Shown in pieces: positions 11,168 to 20,455 of a stretch of 33,028 bases of DNA (its first letter is position 1; every line of letters starts with the position of its first letter). The notes under the pieces are model-generated. The model was not told where the DNA came from. It saw nothing but the letters and a program-made list of their open reading frames with translations, and did no database searches. The stretch is from Bifidobacterium tissieri (lineage in GTDB: Bacteria; Actinomycetota; Actinomycetes; Actinomycetales; Bifidobacteriaceae). The position numbers were made by a program, and so were the translations under genes. Location of the stretch: contig NZ_MWWV01000022.1 of assembly GCF_002259645.1 (NCBI RefSeq), positions 1 to 33,028 on the forward strand. The letters are read 5' to 3'.

Positions 11168-14100
11168 CTATCGTGAGTGCCGGCCTCGCGTCTTCGCCGT
11201 TCGGGATGCGCGTGGCGGCCGGACCGTCGAATCGGCATGTCTGCCAACTCGTGAACCTGCCAATCCAGCCACACCAGGGCCTTCGACAACGTTCGTGCCT
11301 CCCGAACCGCGGGCACCTACGACCGCCAGGGCCACTCCCCTGCCGTCACGCCGGTTGCGCACATACCATGCCGCGCCCAGGCCGATGAGCATCAGGCCGA
11401 ACAGCATGATCCACATCACGCCCTGTCCGCCGGTGTCCGGCAGCGGACGGGAGCTGGCATTGGTCACGGTGGACACGTTCTCGATGCCGTCGTGGCTTAC
11501 GGAGACGCTGTATCCGGCCTTGGCCGGCGTCACGTCGCCACTGCCGTCGACGTTGATGCCGGTCTCCTCCACGCTGTACGTAAGGTACTTCGGCTGGCCG
11601 TTCACCATCACGGCGACGGGCAGTCCGCTGATCACCTTGCGCCACGTGTTGCTCCAGAAGGAACCGTCCGAGGAGTCGAGGGTGACGGTCCACGGGTTGG
11701 TCTGCTCCTTGGCGGTGCAATCACCGTCGAAGCATTGAATGGTCTTCGGCGTGACCACATTGCCGTTGTCGTCCGTGTAATGCGCGGTGATCCGCAACGT
11801 GATCGACTTCGGCTTGGACAGTCCGGCGTCCTTCCACACCTTCTGCACGGTGAGGTCCACGGTTCGGCAGCCGTCCGTACCGCAGGGGTCCTGACCGTCT
11901 CCGGGCTCGGGAGTGAATCCTCCGTTGTTGTTGGTCACGGCCTTGTCCAGCATGAGCACCGCCTTGGCGGCGGACACGTAGGCGTTGAGCGGCTTGTACG
12001 ACGCTTCGCCGGTGGCGGCCACGGCATCCTTGATGCCCACCCACGTGGTCTTGTCGTCGCCGGCCGCTCCGCTGTTGGCGGTTGCGCTGTCGTAGGCGTT
12101 GACCACGTCGAAGTAGTTCACGTCCCAACGGTCGAGTCCGGTGTTCAGCGTGCCGTCTCCGGTATCCGCGGTCTTGGACGCGAACGTCTTGCGACCGTCA
12201 TTCGCGGATGTCACGGCAGATCCAGCCGCCGCGTCCGCCGTGCGGTAGATGCGGTACGTGTTGTACTTGCCGTCGCTTGTGGGACCGATGATGTCGTTCT
12301 TGTCGTTGAAGAACCAGTTCGAGTCCAGCACGGTGTTGGCGAACGGGTCGACCAGACCGGAGGTGCCGCGGATGGTGTCCGCATAGGTCATGGCGTTGGC
12401 CTGCAGCACACCTTCCTGATTGAGTCCGGCGAATCCACCGACGTACCCGGTCTTGAGACCTTCCACGCCGTCGGAATCCTGCGTGGCACCGCCACCGAAC
12501 ACGTCGTATCCATCGGCGATGCCAGCCACGGACGATTCGGTCACCTTGGTGCGGTTGCCCTTGATGAGCTGCAGCTTGACGTTGTTCTCCTCGCCCTTGT
12601 TCACGCCGTTTTCGGTGCATCCGACGGAGATCCTCGAATCACCGATGTAGATGTAGGCGGTGTCGTCGGTCTGCGATTCGGTGTCGTGCTTGTCGAGCGC
12701 CACGCCGACCTTGAGTCCGAACAGGTTCACATACAGCACGTTGCCTTCCGCGAACAGGTCGAGATCGACGAACTTGATGAGTCCGCCGAAGTACTGCTTC
12801 TTGATGTTGGCCCATTCGTCGGTCGTGTGCTCGATGCCTTCGACGTAGAGGATCTTCAGCAGCGGGTTCACCACCAGACTGAGCAGCAGGTCCACAAGCT
12901 TGGAATTTACGCCCGCATCCACCAGATAGGCACGCGTGGTCTGTCCGACGAAGCCTCCGGAGATCTCGCTGCCCGTCACCTTCTTGAGTCCGGTGACGGT
13001 GCTGCCGGAGACACGTGCCAGATCGGCGTATCCGACGAAGCCGCCGGCGACCTCGGCTCCCTTGCGTTTGACGGAGTCGTTGAGCGCCGCGTCACGACCG
13101 TAGTCCTGACCGTTGTGCGTGGCGGTCACGGTGAAACCGTCGGCGATGCCCACGACCGAGGAATTCCCCACGTGGGAGCCCCAGATGTCGAGTACGCCCG
13201 CGGTCAGTCCGGCGAGTCCGATCGCGGAATCGGTGACCTTCACGTCATCGGCGTCCACTGTTCCGGATTTGCCCAGATGCCCAATGAAGCCGCCCACATA
13301 GTTGAGTCCGGTCACGCTGTTGAGGTTCGTCACACTGGACTTCTTCACGGAACCGTTGATCAGTCCGCCACCGAAGCCGCCCGCGGCACCGGTGAAGCGC
13401 GTGGAGTCAAGCATGCCCTGCGTGGAGGAGTCGTGCGCCACCACCTGGATGCCGTCGGCCACGCCGTTCACCCGGCCGTCGTACACGAACGTGCGGAAGG
13501 CATCGAGCACGCTCACGTTGCCAACGCCGAGCAGCTTGAGCAGCAGGTTCGTGTTCTCGTCCTGCATGGTTCCGCCGCCAACGGAGGCCACGCTGGAGAT
13601 GTCGGCGATGCCGAAGAAGCCACCGGCATACTGGCCGCCCTCCACACCTCGCAGCCCATTGACCACAAGCTCGGCCGGATCATTGGCGGGATCCGCCTCC
13701 GTGCCGCTGCCCTTGGCCGAGTCCTTGTCGCCAAGGATCGCGGCCTGCAATGATCCGGCGAAGCCACCAGCGTTCACCGCGTATCGGGTCTGACCGTCCG
13801 CCTTGTAGGCACCTTCCACGGTGAATCCCCAACTGTCACTGTCCGCACTCACATGCGCGCCGCGGATGGTGACCACGGTGGCCTGCAGCACGTTGACCAG
13901 ACCGGTCGGATTGGTGTTCTTCACGAGCGTGTCAAGCAGTCGCTGCAGGAAGCCCTCGGATACGTCGTTGGTGTTCACGTCGGCGACCGAACCGGATGTC
14001 GCCAGACCGATGTAGCCGCCCACGTTGTTGCGTCCGGACACCTTGCGCAGATTGCTCACGTTCGCGCCGCTGGCGATCGCACCGTCCTTGAGCGTGTTGC

Positions 14101-17100
14101 CCTCGGCATCGCGATCGCCCCAGATCTGTCCGCCGATCGCCATGCCCGCATAGCCGCCGGCGTTGCCGACGCCCTTCGAGACGTTGCCGTCAACCGTATC
14201 CACGCCGGTCGCCTCCACGCGCAGTCCCTTGCGGTAGCCTTCCGTACTCGACGACTTGATGACGGGTACGAACACCTGCGGCGTGCTGACCAGACTGCCG
14301 AGATCCAGCTTGAGTCCGGCGAGATCGACGGTGCCGATCGTGGCCACCGAACCGGCCTCCATCGAGCCGGCATAGCCGCCGGCCGCACGCATGGCCCTGA
14401 CCTGCTTCACATCCTGCGACTGTCCGTCGGTGATCGTACCGGTGCGCATGAGTCCCACATGGCCGCCGGCCACGCCGGAGTCACGCAGATTCGCGCCGGT
14501 GTCATGATGGCTTCTGCCGGCCACCACGTTGAATCCGAAGACGTAGTCCTTCAGGAAGTCGTCCAGCGATGCCTGATCCTTGACCTTGTCCGCGCCGGCC
14601 TTCACCACGTCGGTGAATTCGGCACCGTATGCACCGTATTTGCCGATGTTGTCACGCCACGTCTCCCACTGGCCGTAGCTCATGCCGCGCAACGGTCCGG
14701 TGACCCGCGAATGCTCCTCGGTGGGGTATACCAGTCCGAGCACACCGACCAGATTGTCGACGCTGATCAGTCCGCCAAGCACGCCGAGGCTTCCACCCTG
14801 TGCGGTGTCGGCAGCCTCCATGAATCCGGTGTAGCCGCCGGCGAGTTCCGCACCGTAGACGCTGCGGATGCGAGCCGCGTACGCCACCTGTTCATTACCG
14901 CTGAGCGGAGTGCCCGAAAGGCTTGACCATGCCGCATCGTTGTTGCCCCAGATGTGGCCGCCACGATTGTGTCCCACATAGCCGCCGGCCATGCCACGCC
15001 TGGTCTTGGTGTCGGACGTCGCCTGGGCACGAACCGCGCCGCCGCAGATCGCAGCGTCGGTGGAGCTGTTGCGGATCGTCGGCACGAAGTCCTGCACGGC
15101 GGAGAGCACATCGTTAAGATCCACGATCTTATTGAGAATGCTGCCCTTGCCGACCACGTTGGCCGCGGCACCAGGCTGCATGGTGCCCACATAGCCGCCG
15201 GCGGAGATCTGTCCGATGATGTATACGAATTCGTGCGCGTTGGAATGCTGGATGTGCCCGCCTTCGATGTCGCCGACAAAACCTCCGGCCATGCCGATCG
15301 GCGCGTCGGAGTCGGCGACGTTGCTGGCACGAACGGAGTAGCCGCCCACGCCACCGGTCACGTCCGAATATTCGATGGTGGAGACCACCACGTTGAGTGC
15401 GCTGAGCAGATCAGTCACAGTGATCTGCAGATCCGTGCCGCCGAGCACATCGAGGGCATCGCCCACCCCGGCGGCGGCGCCGATGTCCATCTTGCCAATG
15501 TATCCGCCTGCATACCGGGCGGCATCCACGGCGTAGGTGCTTTTGTCGCTCAGATAGGTGTCGTTGATCGAACCGCTGGTTTCAAGATTCTTCGGCGCGA
15601 TCACGTCGGTGCGCCGCAGTTGCGTGACCGACGACGTGCTCACCTGCACGCCCGATCCGTATCCGATATATCCACCCGCGGAACCGGCGTTGGCATCCGT
15701 ATCGTCGTCCAACCGCATGGCGCTGACCTTGATACCATAGTCGGCCTTCGCGTCAACGGCGCCGCCCGCGTTTTGGAACGTCTCGCCATCGGACTTCACT
15801 CCGGCGTAGGAGATCAGCGGCACGTAGGCCTGCATGAGCTTCACTAGGTTGGCAAGGTTCACCGTACCGAACTTGCCGAGAATGGAGACGCCGCCACTGC
15901 CTGCGGAGGCGAGTGCACCGGCCACGGCCTTGCCGGCGAATCCACCGGCGTAGGCACCGCCGGTCACATGATCGATGTTCGTGACGGCGACCGGATTGTC
16001 CTTGGCCGTATTCACCAGATCGACCAGTGTCTGGTCTTCCTTGTCTTTATCGGACAGTTGGTTGATCTTGCCGCTCTGGAAATCACCGGCGAAACCGCCT
16101 GCGACATCGGCCTGCACGTAGCCGCCGTTCACATAGGACACATCGACGAGCTTGTAGTCGGGAACGAGGTAGGGCACCGCGCCGAATAGGCCCGTGACAT
16201 TCACCAATCCGCCGTCGATCAGGCCTTGCAATACCGACGAATCCTTGGAGTCGTTGATCGCGTCGATCAGACCGCCGGTGGTGGAGAAGCCCACGAAGCC
16301 ACCGGCCATGCCGTCGGAGGTCTTGTCGTCCGCCGTGACCGACTTCAGGTTGCGCACGTGTGCGTCCCGGGTCTTGGTGCTGTTCGCCTGACCGTAGAAG
16401 CCGCCGGCCGCGTAGGAGTTGGTTTCCTTGTTCTCGTTGTGCCCGGACGCGACGACGGTGAATCCGTCGCTAATGCCGGTCACGGTCGCCTTGCTTACCG
16501 TGACGCCGGAATACTGCGCCACATTGGCAAGACCTGAAATCTTTACCAGGCCAAGCAGGTTAAGCCCCTTGCCTGCGCCAACGACGTCGCCCGGACCGGT
16601 GAAGCCGATGAAACCACCGGCCTCGCCCTTGGCCTTTACGGTGTTGAGGTTGGAGACCGTGGTGTTGGTCATCGTGCCACCGGTGGCCAGGCCGATCGCA
16701 CCGCCCGCATAGTAGCCGTTGTCGCCCGCGGTGACGCTCAGTCCGGTGTCCACGCCGACGAGCGTCACGTTCGATACGCCGAACAGCGAGAAGTCCAGGT
16801 CGCCTAAACCGAGCGTGTTGTTGAGCAACGCCGCAACGGTGGCCGGCTGCAGATCGCCGACGATACCGCCTGCATATGAGCCGCCGGCGGAGACGGAACG
16901 TAGACCGGTGATCGTCGTATCCCGGGAGGCCGGGGCCGGACGCTTGGGATCATGCTTCCAGAACGGGAGATTGCCCAATGCATCCGAGGTCGACGACGTG
17001 ATCACCGCGCCGGACCCCTGCCCCACCAATCCACCGGCGTAGTCGCCACCGGCCTTGACGGTAATGTCGCCGTTCATCTGTGCGCCGAGGATGGCTGAGG

Positions 17101-19933
17101 GCTTCACGCCGGCGAGATTAAGCAGATCTCCGGCCTGATCTGGGATGATCTGGCCACTGGTGAGCAGACCGGTAAGCGTACTGGCCAACGTCTTGAGCAG
17201 CGAGGTGTCGGAGGCGCTGTCACTGCCGACCTCCAGTCCCCATCCCACGGACGAGATGCCGGTAAAACCACCGGCATGGGTCTTGGTGGCGGTAACGGAC
17301 ACCGTTCCGGCAATATCGTCGTTTACCGCGTAGGAGTTGGCCATCACGCCGCTGAATCCGCCGGCGTAGCTCTCCGCTTCAACGGTGAATCCGTTCTGCG
17401 CCGATACCTGGGAGCCTTCGATCAGGCTCTGTGGGCGCAGCACCGCCAGCAGGTGCACGCCAAGATTGCTGAGCAGGCCTCCGACGTCACCATTGCGGCT
17501 TGCTCCGGCGAAACCGCCGGCATAATTCCTGGCCTGCACGACGAACGCGTTCTCGCTGCTCGCCGACGAGTTTTCGATGACCGTGCCCATCTGCAATCCC
17601 ACGAAGCCACCGGCATAGTCCTTCGACGCGCTGCCCAGGGTCACGTTCTGCTTGAAGTTCGTCACGTGGTTGTCGGACAGCAGCGGGTTGTAGTAGGCGA
17701 CGGGAATGAGCATATCGAGGCCCAACGTGCCGTCGAGCAGCCACCGGGTGAGATCGCCGAGTCCGATGAACGGAATGACATCGAGGATCTTCCCCAGCAG
17801 ATCGGTCAGCGCACCCGCCGCATTGGATACGACGTCATATTTGGTCGCGCCTTCCACATATCCCACGAAGCCGCCGGTCATGTCGCTTGCGCTGGATACG
17901 GCGACGTCGTCCACCTCGTTGTTCGTGACCTTCGCATCGCCGTAGATACGGCCGGCGAAGGCGCCCGTGGCGAGGTTGGAGGGGTTGCTCTTATGCAGGT
18001 TGAGCAGATCCGACAGATTCAGGTGGATGTTCAGAAGCCCGAGAAGGACATCGAGCAATCCGCCGACCGCGCCAGTCAGCGCGCCGAGCAGCGTGGTCGG
18101 CACGATCGCCTCGGTGGCCTTGTTCGTCACCGTCACGTTGCTGAGTTTGAGGTTGGTCACGGTGACGGTTCCGGCGCTGCCGAGACTGTTGTCAGACATC
18201 GTGCTCTTGTTGGCGATGGTGGCGAAGAACCCAATGCCCTGCTGCTTGCTGACGTCAAGCTTGGTGTCGTTCTGCTCCACCTTCACGTTGGCGATGACCG
18301 GCTTGTTCGCGGTGTCGTTGACGCTTGCGCCATCGGCGCCAAGCGTGCTCCACAGGGATCCGGCCGTGTCGCCATTCCCGCTGACGGCTCCGAGCATGGT
18401 GCCGGCGAACATGAGTGGATTCCATGTGGCGTTCGCGGTCGTGCCATTGGCGGCATCGGCGCTGAGATCGATGTTGCGGAAGATGATGTAGTTCGCGTCG
18501 GCGGTGTAGGTCAGACCGGTATTGGCGCCGTAGGTGGCATCGTCCACGGATTGGCGGTTGCCGTTGGCGTCCTTGGTGAAGTACTGGGTACGCGTTGCCC
18601 CATAGGTGAACAGGAGCCCGTCATGATCGGGGATATCCGCATTGTGCAGGGTGGCTCCAGCGGCCAGATCGGCGTCGCCATCGTAGTACAGGGACTCCTG
18701 ACCGGTATCGGACCAGCCTCCGGTGAGGCAGCCAAGCAACTGCTGGCATTGCTGTGTGATCTTCCAGACCCGTCCCACGACCTTCGTCTTGCCATCGTTC
18801 GCCCCGATCGCACGCAACTGCTGTTCGTTGCCGATCAGAATATAGGATTTGCCGTTGATGGTCTTGGCGGCCTGTCCGACGAAGTCACGGCCTGACAGGG
18901 AATCAGCGGCCGCCGCAACGGTATCGGCAGCGGATGCATCGGGTTGGTCGGACTCCCCGTCGTCGGTGGAAGCGGCATCGGATGACGACGATCCATTCGC
19001 GGTGGAGGTCGAATCGGCGGATCCTTCATTTGCTGTCTTCGCCGTCGTTTCGTTGACGGCCATGATCTGCCCGGCGTCGCCCTTCGGCGTGGTTGTGGTG
19101 AATCGTGCGGACAGCACGTACCGGTGGGATGCGCCATAGGTCAATGCCTTGCCGTTGGCACCGTTCACAGGCTTGCCAATGCCGAACTTGGCGGCATCCC
19201 AGTCGCCGCTCATCACCGGTTCGGATTCACGGTTCTTGGACGCGCTTACGGCAAGCTGATACCGATTGTGCAGGGTGATGGTATCGGTTTTGGCGTCGTA
19301 CAGCGTCCGTTCATCGGATTTCACCGCGGAATCGGCGTTGATCGTGCCGGAGAATCCTTCGGGCAGTTGCCACGTCACACCGGACGGCAGTTCGATGTCG
19401 TTCATCAGCACGTAGGAGGCGTTGTTAGCGTAGGTGACCGCATTGCCGTTCGCGTCGGTCACGGTCTGGCCTCCGCCCACGAATCCGGCGGTGGTATCGG
19501 CACTGGTCACCTTGGCGTTCGTGCCGATCGCGGCCAGCTGGGCATAGGTGTAGATCAGAATGGAGCCGTCACGATAGGGCTCATTGGCACTCATTCCGCT
19601 TTTCATGGCACCGTCAGCCGTTGCGATACGGGCTGCCGGCAGACCGGTTTTCGTTCCTGATTGCGAAGTGGCGGCATCATCGGCCGAGACAATCACGTTG
19701 GACGACTCACCGACGTTGATGCCAGCGGATGCGCTCGTGGTCGTCAGGACGGTATTCGATGCCGACGCACTGGAAACAGGGATCAGCGAGCACATCGACA
19801 TGGCGATGGACAATACGACGGCGATGGCACGACCGCCAAGGACGCGGCCTCGTCCATTCCTCGAATCAGCGCGTACGGCAATACCATCCGCAACGACGTC
19901 GAGTCGGTTATTCTTCACGTCGAATACTGACAT
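11168..19933 (-). CDS. Giant LPDTG-anchored pilus tip adhesin with about 30 YAGGFxG modules
   Basis: This 2,921-residue exported protein is the first gene of the pilus operon. A long N-terminal leader ends in a hydrophobic helix (about residues 35-60, up to SSASAS). The middle, roughly residues 660-2500, contains about 30 modules centred on (Y/M/V)AGG(F/Y)(V/A/I)G, each followed by a stretch enriched for S/T, V and D and often a hydrophobic LLxLL segment. This suggests a long beta-solenoid-like stalk or adhesive face. A Cna-B-like domain follows (DLTVQKVWKD, LTYSVEETG, about 2670-2825), then LPDTGG at 2831-2836, a membrane helix and a basic stop-transfer. About 65 further residues follow the basic stop, which is abnormal for a sorting signal. 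Co-location with srtC and the major pilin suggests a tip adhesin; the ligand is unknown. Confidence 0.9.
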   Translation of the reverse strand: MSVFDVKNNRLDVVADGIAVRADSRNGRGRVLGGRAIAVVLSIAMSMCSLIPVSSASASNTVLTTTSASAGINVGESSNVIVSADDAATSQSGTKTGLPAARIATADGAMKSGMSANEPYRDGSILIYTYAQLAAIGTNAKVTSADTTAGFVGGGQTVTDANGNAVTYANNASYVLMNDIELPSGVTWQLPEGFSGTINADSAVKSDERTLYDAKTDTITLHNRYQLAVSASKNRESEPVMSGDWDAAKFGIGKPVNGANGKALTYGASHRYVLSARFTTTTPKGDAGQIMAVNETTAKTANEGSADSTSTANGSSSSDAASTDDGESDQPDASAADTVAAAADSLSGRDFVGQAAKTINGKSYILIGNEQQLRAIGANDGKTKVVGRVWKITQQCQQLLGCLTGGWSDTGQESLYYDGDADLAAGATLHNADIPDHDGLLFTYGATRTQYFTKDANGNRQSVDDATYGANTGLTYTADANYIIFRNIDLSADAANGTTANATWNPLMFAGTMLGAVSGNGDTAGSLWSTLGADGASVNDTANKPVIANVKVEQNDTKLDVSKQQGIGFFATIANKSTMSDNSLGSAGTVTVTNLKLSNVTVTNKATEAIVPTTLLGALTGAVGGLLDVLLGLLNIHLNLSDLLNLHKSNPSNLATGAFAGRIYGDAKVTNNEVDDVAVSSASDMTGGFVGYVEGATKYDVVSNAAGALTDLLGKILDVIPFIGLGDLTRWLLDGTLGLDMLIPVAYYNPLLSDNHVTNFKQNVTLGSASKDYAGGFVGLQMGTVIENSSASSENAFVVQARNYAGGFAGASRNGDVGGLLSNLGVHLLAVLRPQSLIEGSQVSAQNGFTVEAESYAGGFSGVMANSYAVNDDIAGTVSVTATKTHAGGFTGISSVGWGLEVGSDSASDTSLLKTLASTLTGLLTSGQIIPDQAGDLLNLAGVKPSAILGAQMNGDITVKAGGDYAGGLVGQGSGAVITSSTSDALGNLPFWKHDPKRPAPASRDTTITGLRSVSAGGSYAGGIVGDLQPATVAALLNNTLGLGDLDFSLFGVSNVTLVGVDTGLSVTAGDNGYYAGGAIGLATGGTMTNTTVSNLNTVKAKGEAGGFIGFTGPGDVVGAGKGLNLLGLVKISGLANVAQYSGVTVSKATVTGISDGFTVVASGHNENKETNSYAAGGFYGQANSTKTRDAHVRNLKSVTADDKTSDGMAGGFVGFSTTGGLIDAINDSKDSSVLQGLIDGGLVNVTGLFGAVPYLVPDYKLVDVSYVNGGYVQADVAGGFAGDFQSGKINQLSDKDKEDQTLVDLVNTAKDNPVAVTNIDHVTGGAYAGGFAGKAVAGALASAGSGGVSILGKFGTVNLANLVKLMQAYVPLISYAGVKSDGETFQNAGGAVDAKADYGIKVSAMRLDDDTDANAGSAGGYIGYGSGVQVSTSSVTQLRRTDVIAPKNLETSGSINDTYLSDKSTYAVDAARYAGGYIGKMDIGAAAGVGDALDVLGGTDLQITVTDLLSALNVVVSTIEYSDVTGGVGGYSVRASNVADSDAPIGMAGGFVGDIEGGHIQHSNAHEFVYIIGQISAGGYVGTMQPGAAANVVGKGSILNKIVDLNDVLSAVQDFVPTIRNSSTDAAICGGAVRAQATSDTKTRRGMAGGYVGHNRGGHIWGNNDAAWSSLSGTPLSGNEQVAYAARIRSVYGAELAGGYTGFMEAADTAQGGSLGVLGGLISVDNLVGVLGLVYPTEEHSRVTGPLRGMSYGQWETWRDNIGKYGAYGAEFTDVVKAGADKVKDQASLDDFLKDYVFGFNVVAGRSHHDTGANLRDSGVAGGHVGLMRTGTITDGQSQDVKQVRAMRAAGGYAGSMEAGSVATIGTVDLAGLKLDLGSLVSTPQVFVPVIKSSSTEGYRKGLRVEATGVDTVDGNVSKGVGNAGGYAGMAIGGQIWGDRDAEGNTLKDGAIASGANVSNLRKVSGRNNVGGYIGLATSGSVADVNTNDVSEGFLQRLLDTLVKNTNPTGLVNVLQATVVTIRGAHVSADSDSWGFTVEGAYKADGQTRYAVNAGGFAGSLQAAILGDKDSAKGSGTEADPANDPAELVVNGLRGVEGGQYAGGFFGIADISSVASVGGGTMQDENTNLLLKLLGVGNVSVLDAFRTFVYDGRVNGVADGIQVVAHDSSTQGMLDSTRFTGAAGGFGGGLINGSVKKSSVTNLNSVTGLNYVGGFIGHLGKSGTVDADDVKVTDSAIGLAGLTAGVLDIWGSHVGNSSVVGIADGFTVTATHNGQDYGRDAALNDSVKRKGAEVAGGFVGYADLARVSGSTVTGLKKVTGSEISGGFVGQTTRAYLVDAGVNSKLVDLLLSLVVNPLLKILYVEGIEHTTDEWANIKKQYFGGLIKFVDLDLFAEGNVLYVNLFGLKVGVALDKHDTESQTDDTAYIYIGDSRISVGCTENGVNKGEENNVKLQLIKGNRTKVTESSVAGIADGYDVFGGGATQDSDGVEGLKTGYVGGFAGLNQEGVLQANAMTYADTIRGTSGLVDPFANTVLDSNWFFNDKNDIIGPTSDGKYNTYRIYRTADAAAGSAVTSANDGRKTFASKTADTGDGTLNTGLDRWDVNYFDVVNAYDSATANSGAAGDDKTTWVGIKDAVAATGEASYKPLNAYVSAAKAVLMLDKAVTNNNGGFTPEPGDGQDPCGTDGCRTVDLTVQKVWKDAGLSKPKSITLRITAHYTDDNGNVVTPKTIQCFDGDCTAKEQTNPWTVTLDSSDGSFWSNTWRKVISGLPVAVMVNGQPKYLTYSVEETGINVDGSGDVTPAKAGYSVSVSHDGIENVSTVTNASSRPLPDTGGQGVMWIMLFGLMLIGLGAAWYVRNRRDGRGVALAVVGARGSGGTNVVEGPGVAGLAGSRVGRHADSTVRPPRASRTAKTRGRHSR

Positions 19934-20015
19934 CGGTGCCTCTCTTGTCTCTCCTCACATGTCACTTCGCAAGCGCACTCGGGGGTACACCAACTCCGTT
20001 ACTCGTGATTCAGAG

Positions 20016-20044
20016 TATTTAGCAAAAACGACAAATACCGACAA
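20016..20044 (-). promoter_or_regulatory. Promoter of the pilus operon
   Basis: On the minus strand TTGTCG (20039-20044) and TAAATA (20016-20021) are separated by exactly 17 bases, close to the sigma-70-type consensus. They lie about 80-110 bases upstream of the adhesin start codon, and the stretch is AT-rich compared with its surroundings. The rest of the 522-base gap up to coaBC (20079-20455) has no gene that could be supported; it should also hold the coaBC promoter, which was not recognised. Confidence 0.6.
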
Positions 20045-20061
20045 AGTGTCTATTCTATTTA

Positions 20062-20078
20062 CCCCCGATACCCCCCCC
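20062..20078 (-). repeat. G5 and G8 homopolymer tracts upstream of the pilus promoter
   Basis: The plus strand reads five Cs (20062-20066), GATA, then eight Cs (20071-20078), which gives GGGGGTA twice on the transcribed strand just upstream of the -35 box. A third GGGGGTA occurs in the opposite sense near 19981. Homopolymer G tracts of this length are prone to slippage. Confidence 0.8.
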
Positions 20079-20455
20079 GAGCCTATGGACGTGTCGGCAT
20101 AATCCATTGCGATCATTGCGAAATCATCAATACATGACTCTCTTCACGACATGCCACCTTTTGCCTCGGTATTCAAACAGAAACGATCATGGTTTCCGGT
20201 ACGGCCAAGTCACACTTCACCATGGATTGTGACGAAGATTACAGCGACAATCTTTGGCATGAAGTGGCATCGCCCGTAGCCCACTTACTAAACTTGTATC
20301 GGCTTTGACGGGGACTTCCCGCAGAGACTTGGACACCGCGACCCGCAGGCCGCGACCTGACAGGGCACGAGCCGACGGACGGCCGATCCGCGATCATGAC
20401 GACCACGAATCATCATCGTCCACGAGGGCGTATCGTGCCATATGGAGGCAGCGCA

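Noticed and set aside
11492-13753. A 753-codon plus-strand frame, and similar frames (13853-14926, 17276-18895), inside the giant adhesin gene
   Set aside because: They mirror the repetitive adhesin in the complementary frame, have no family features, and lack ribosome binding sites.
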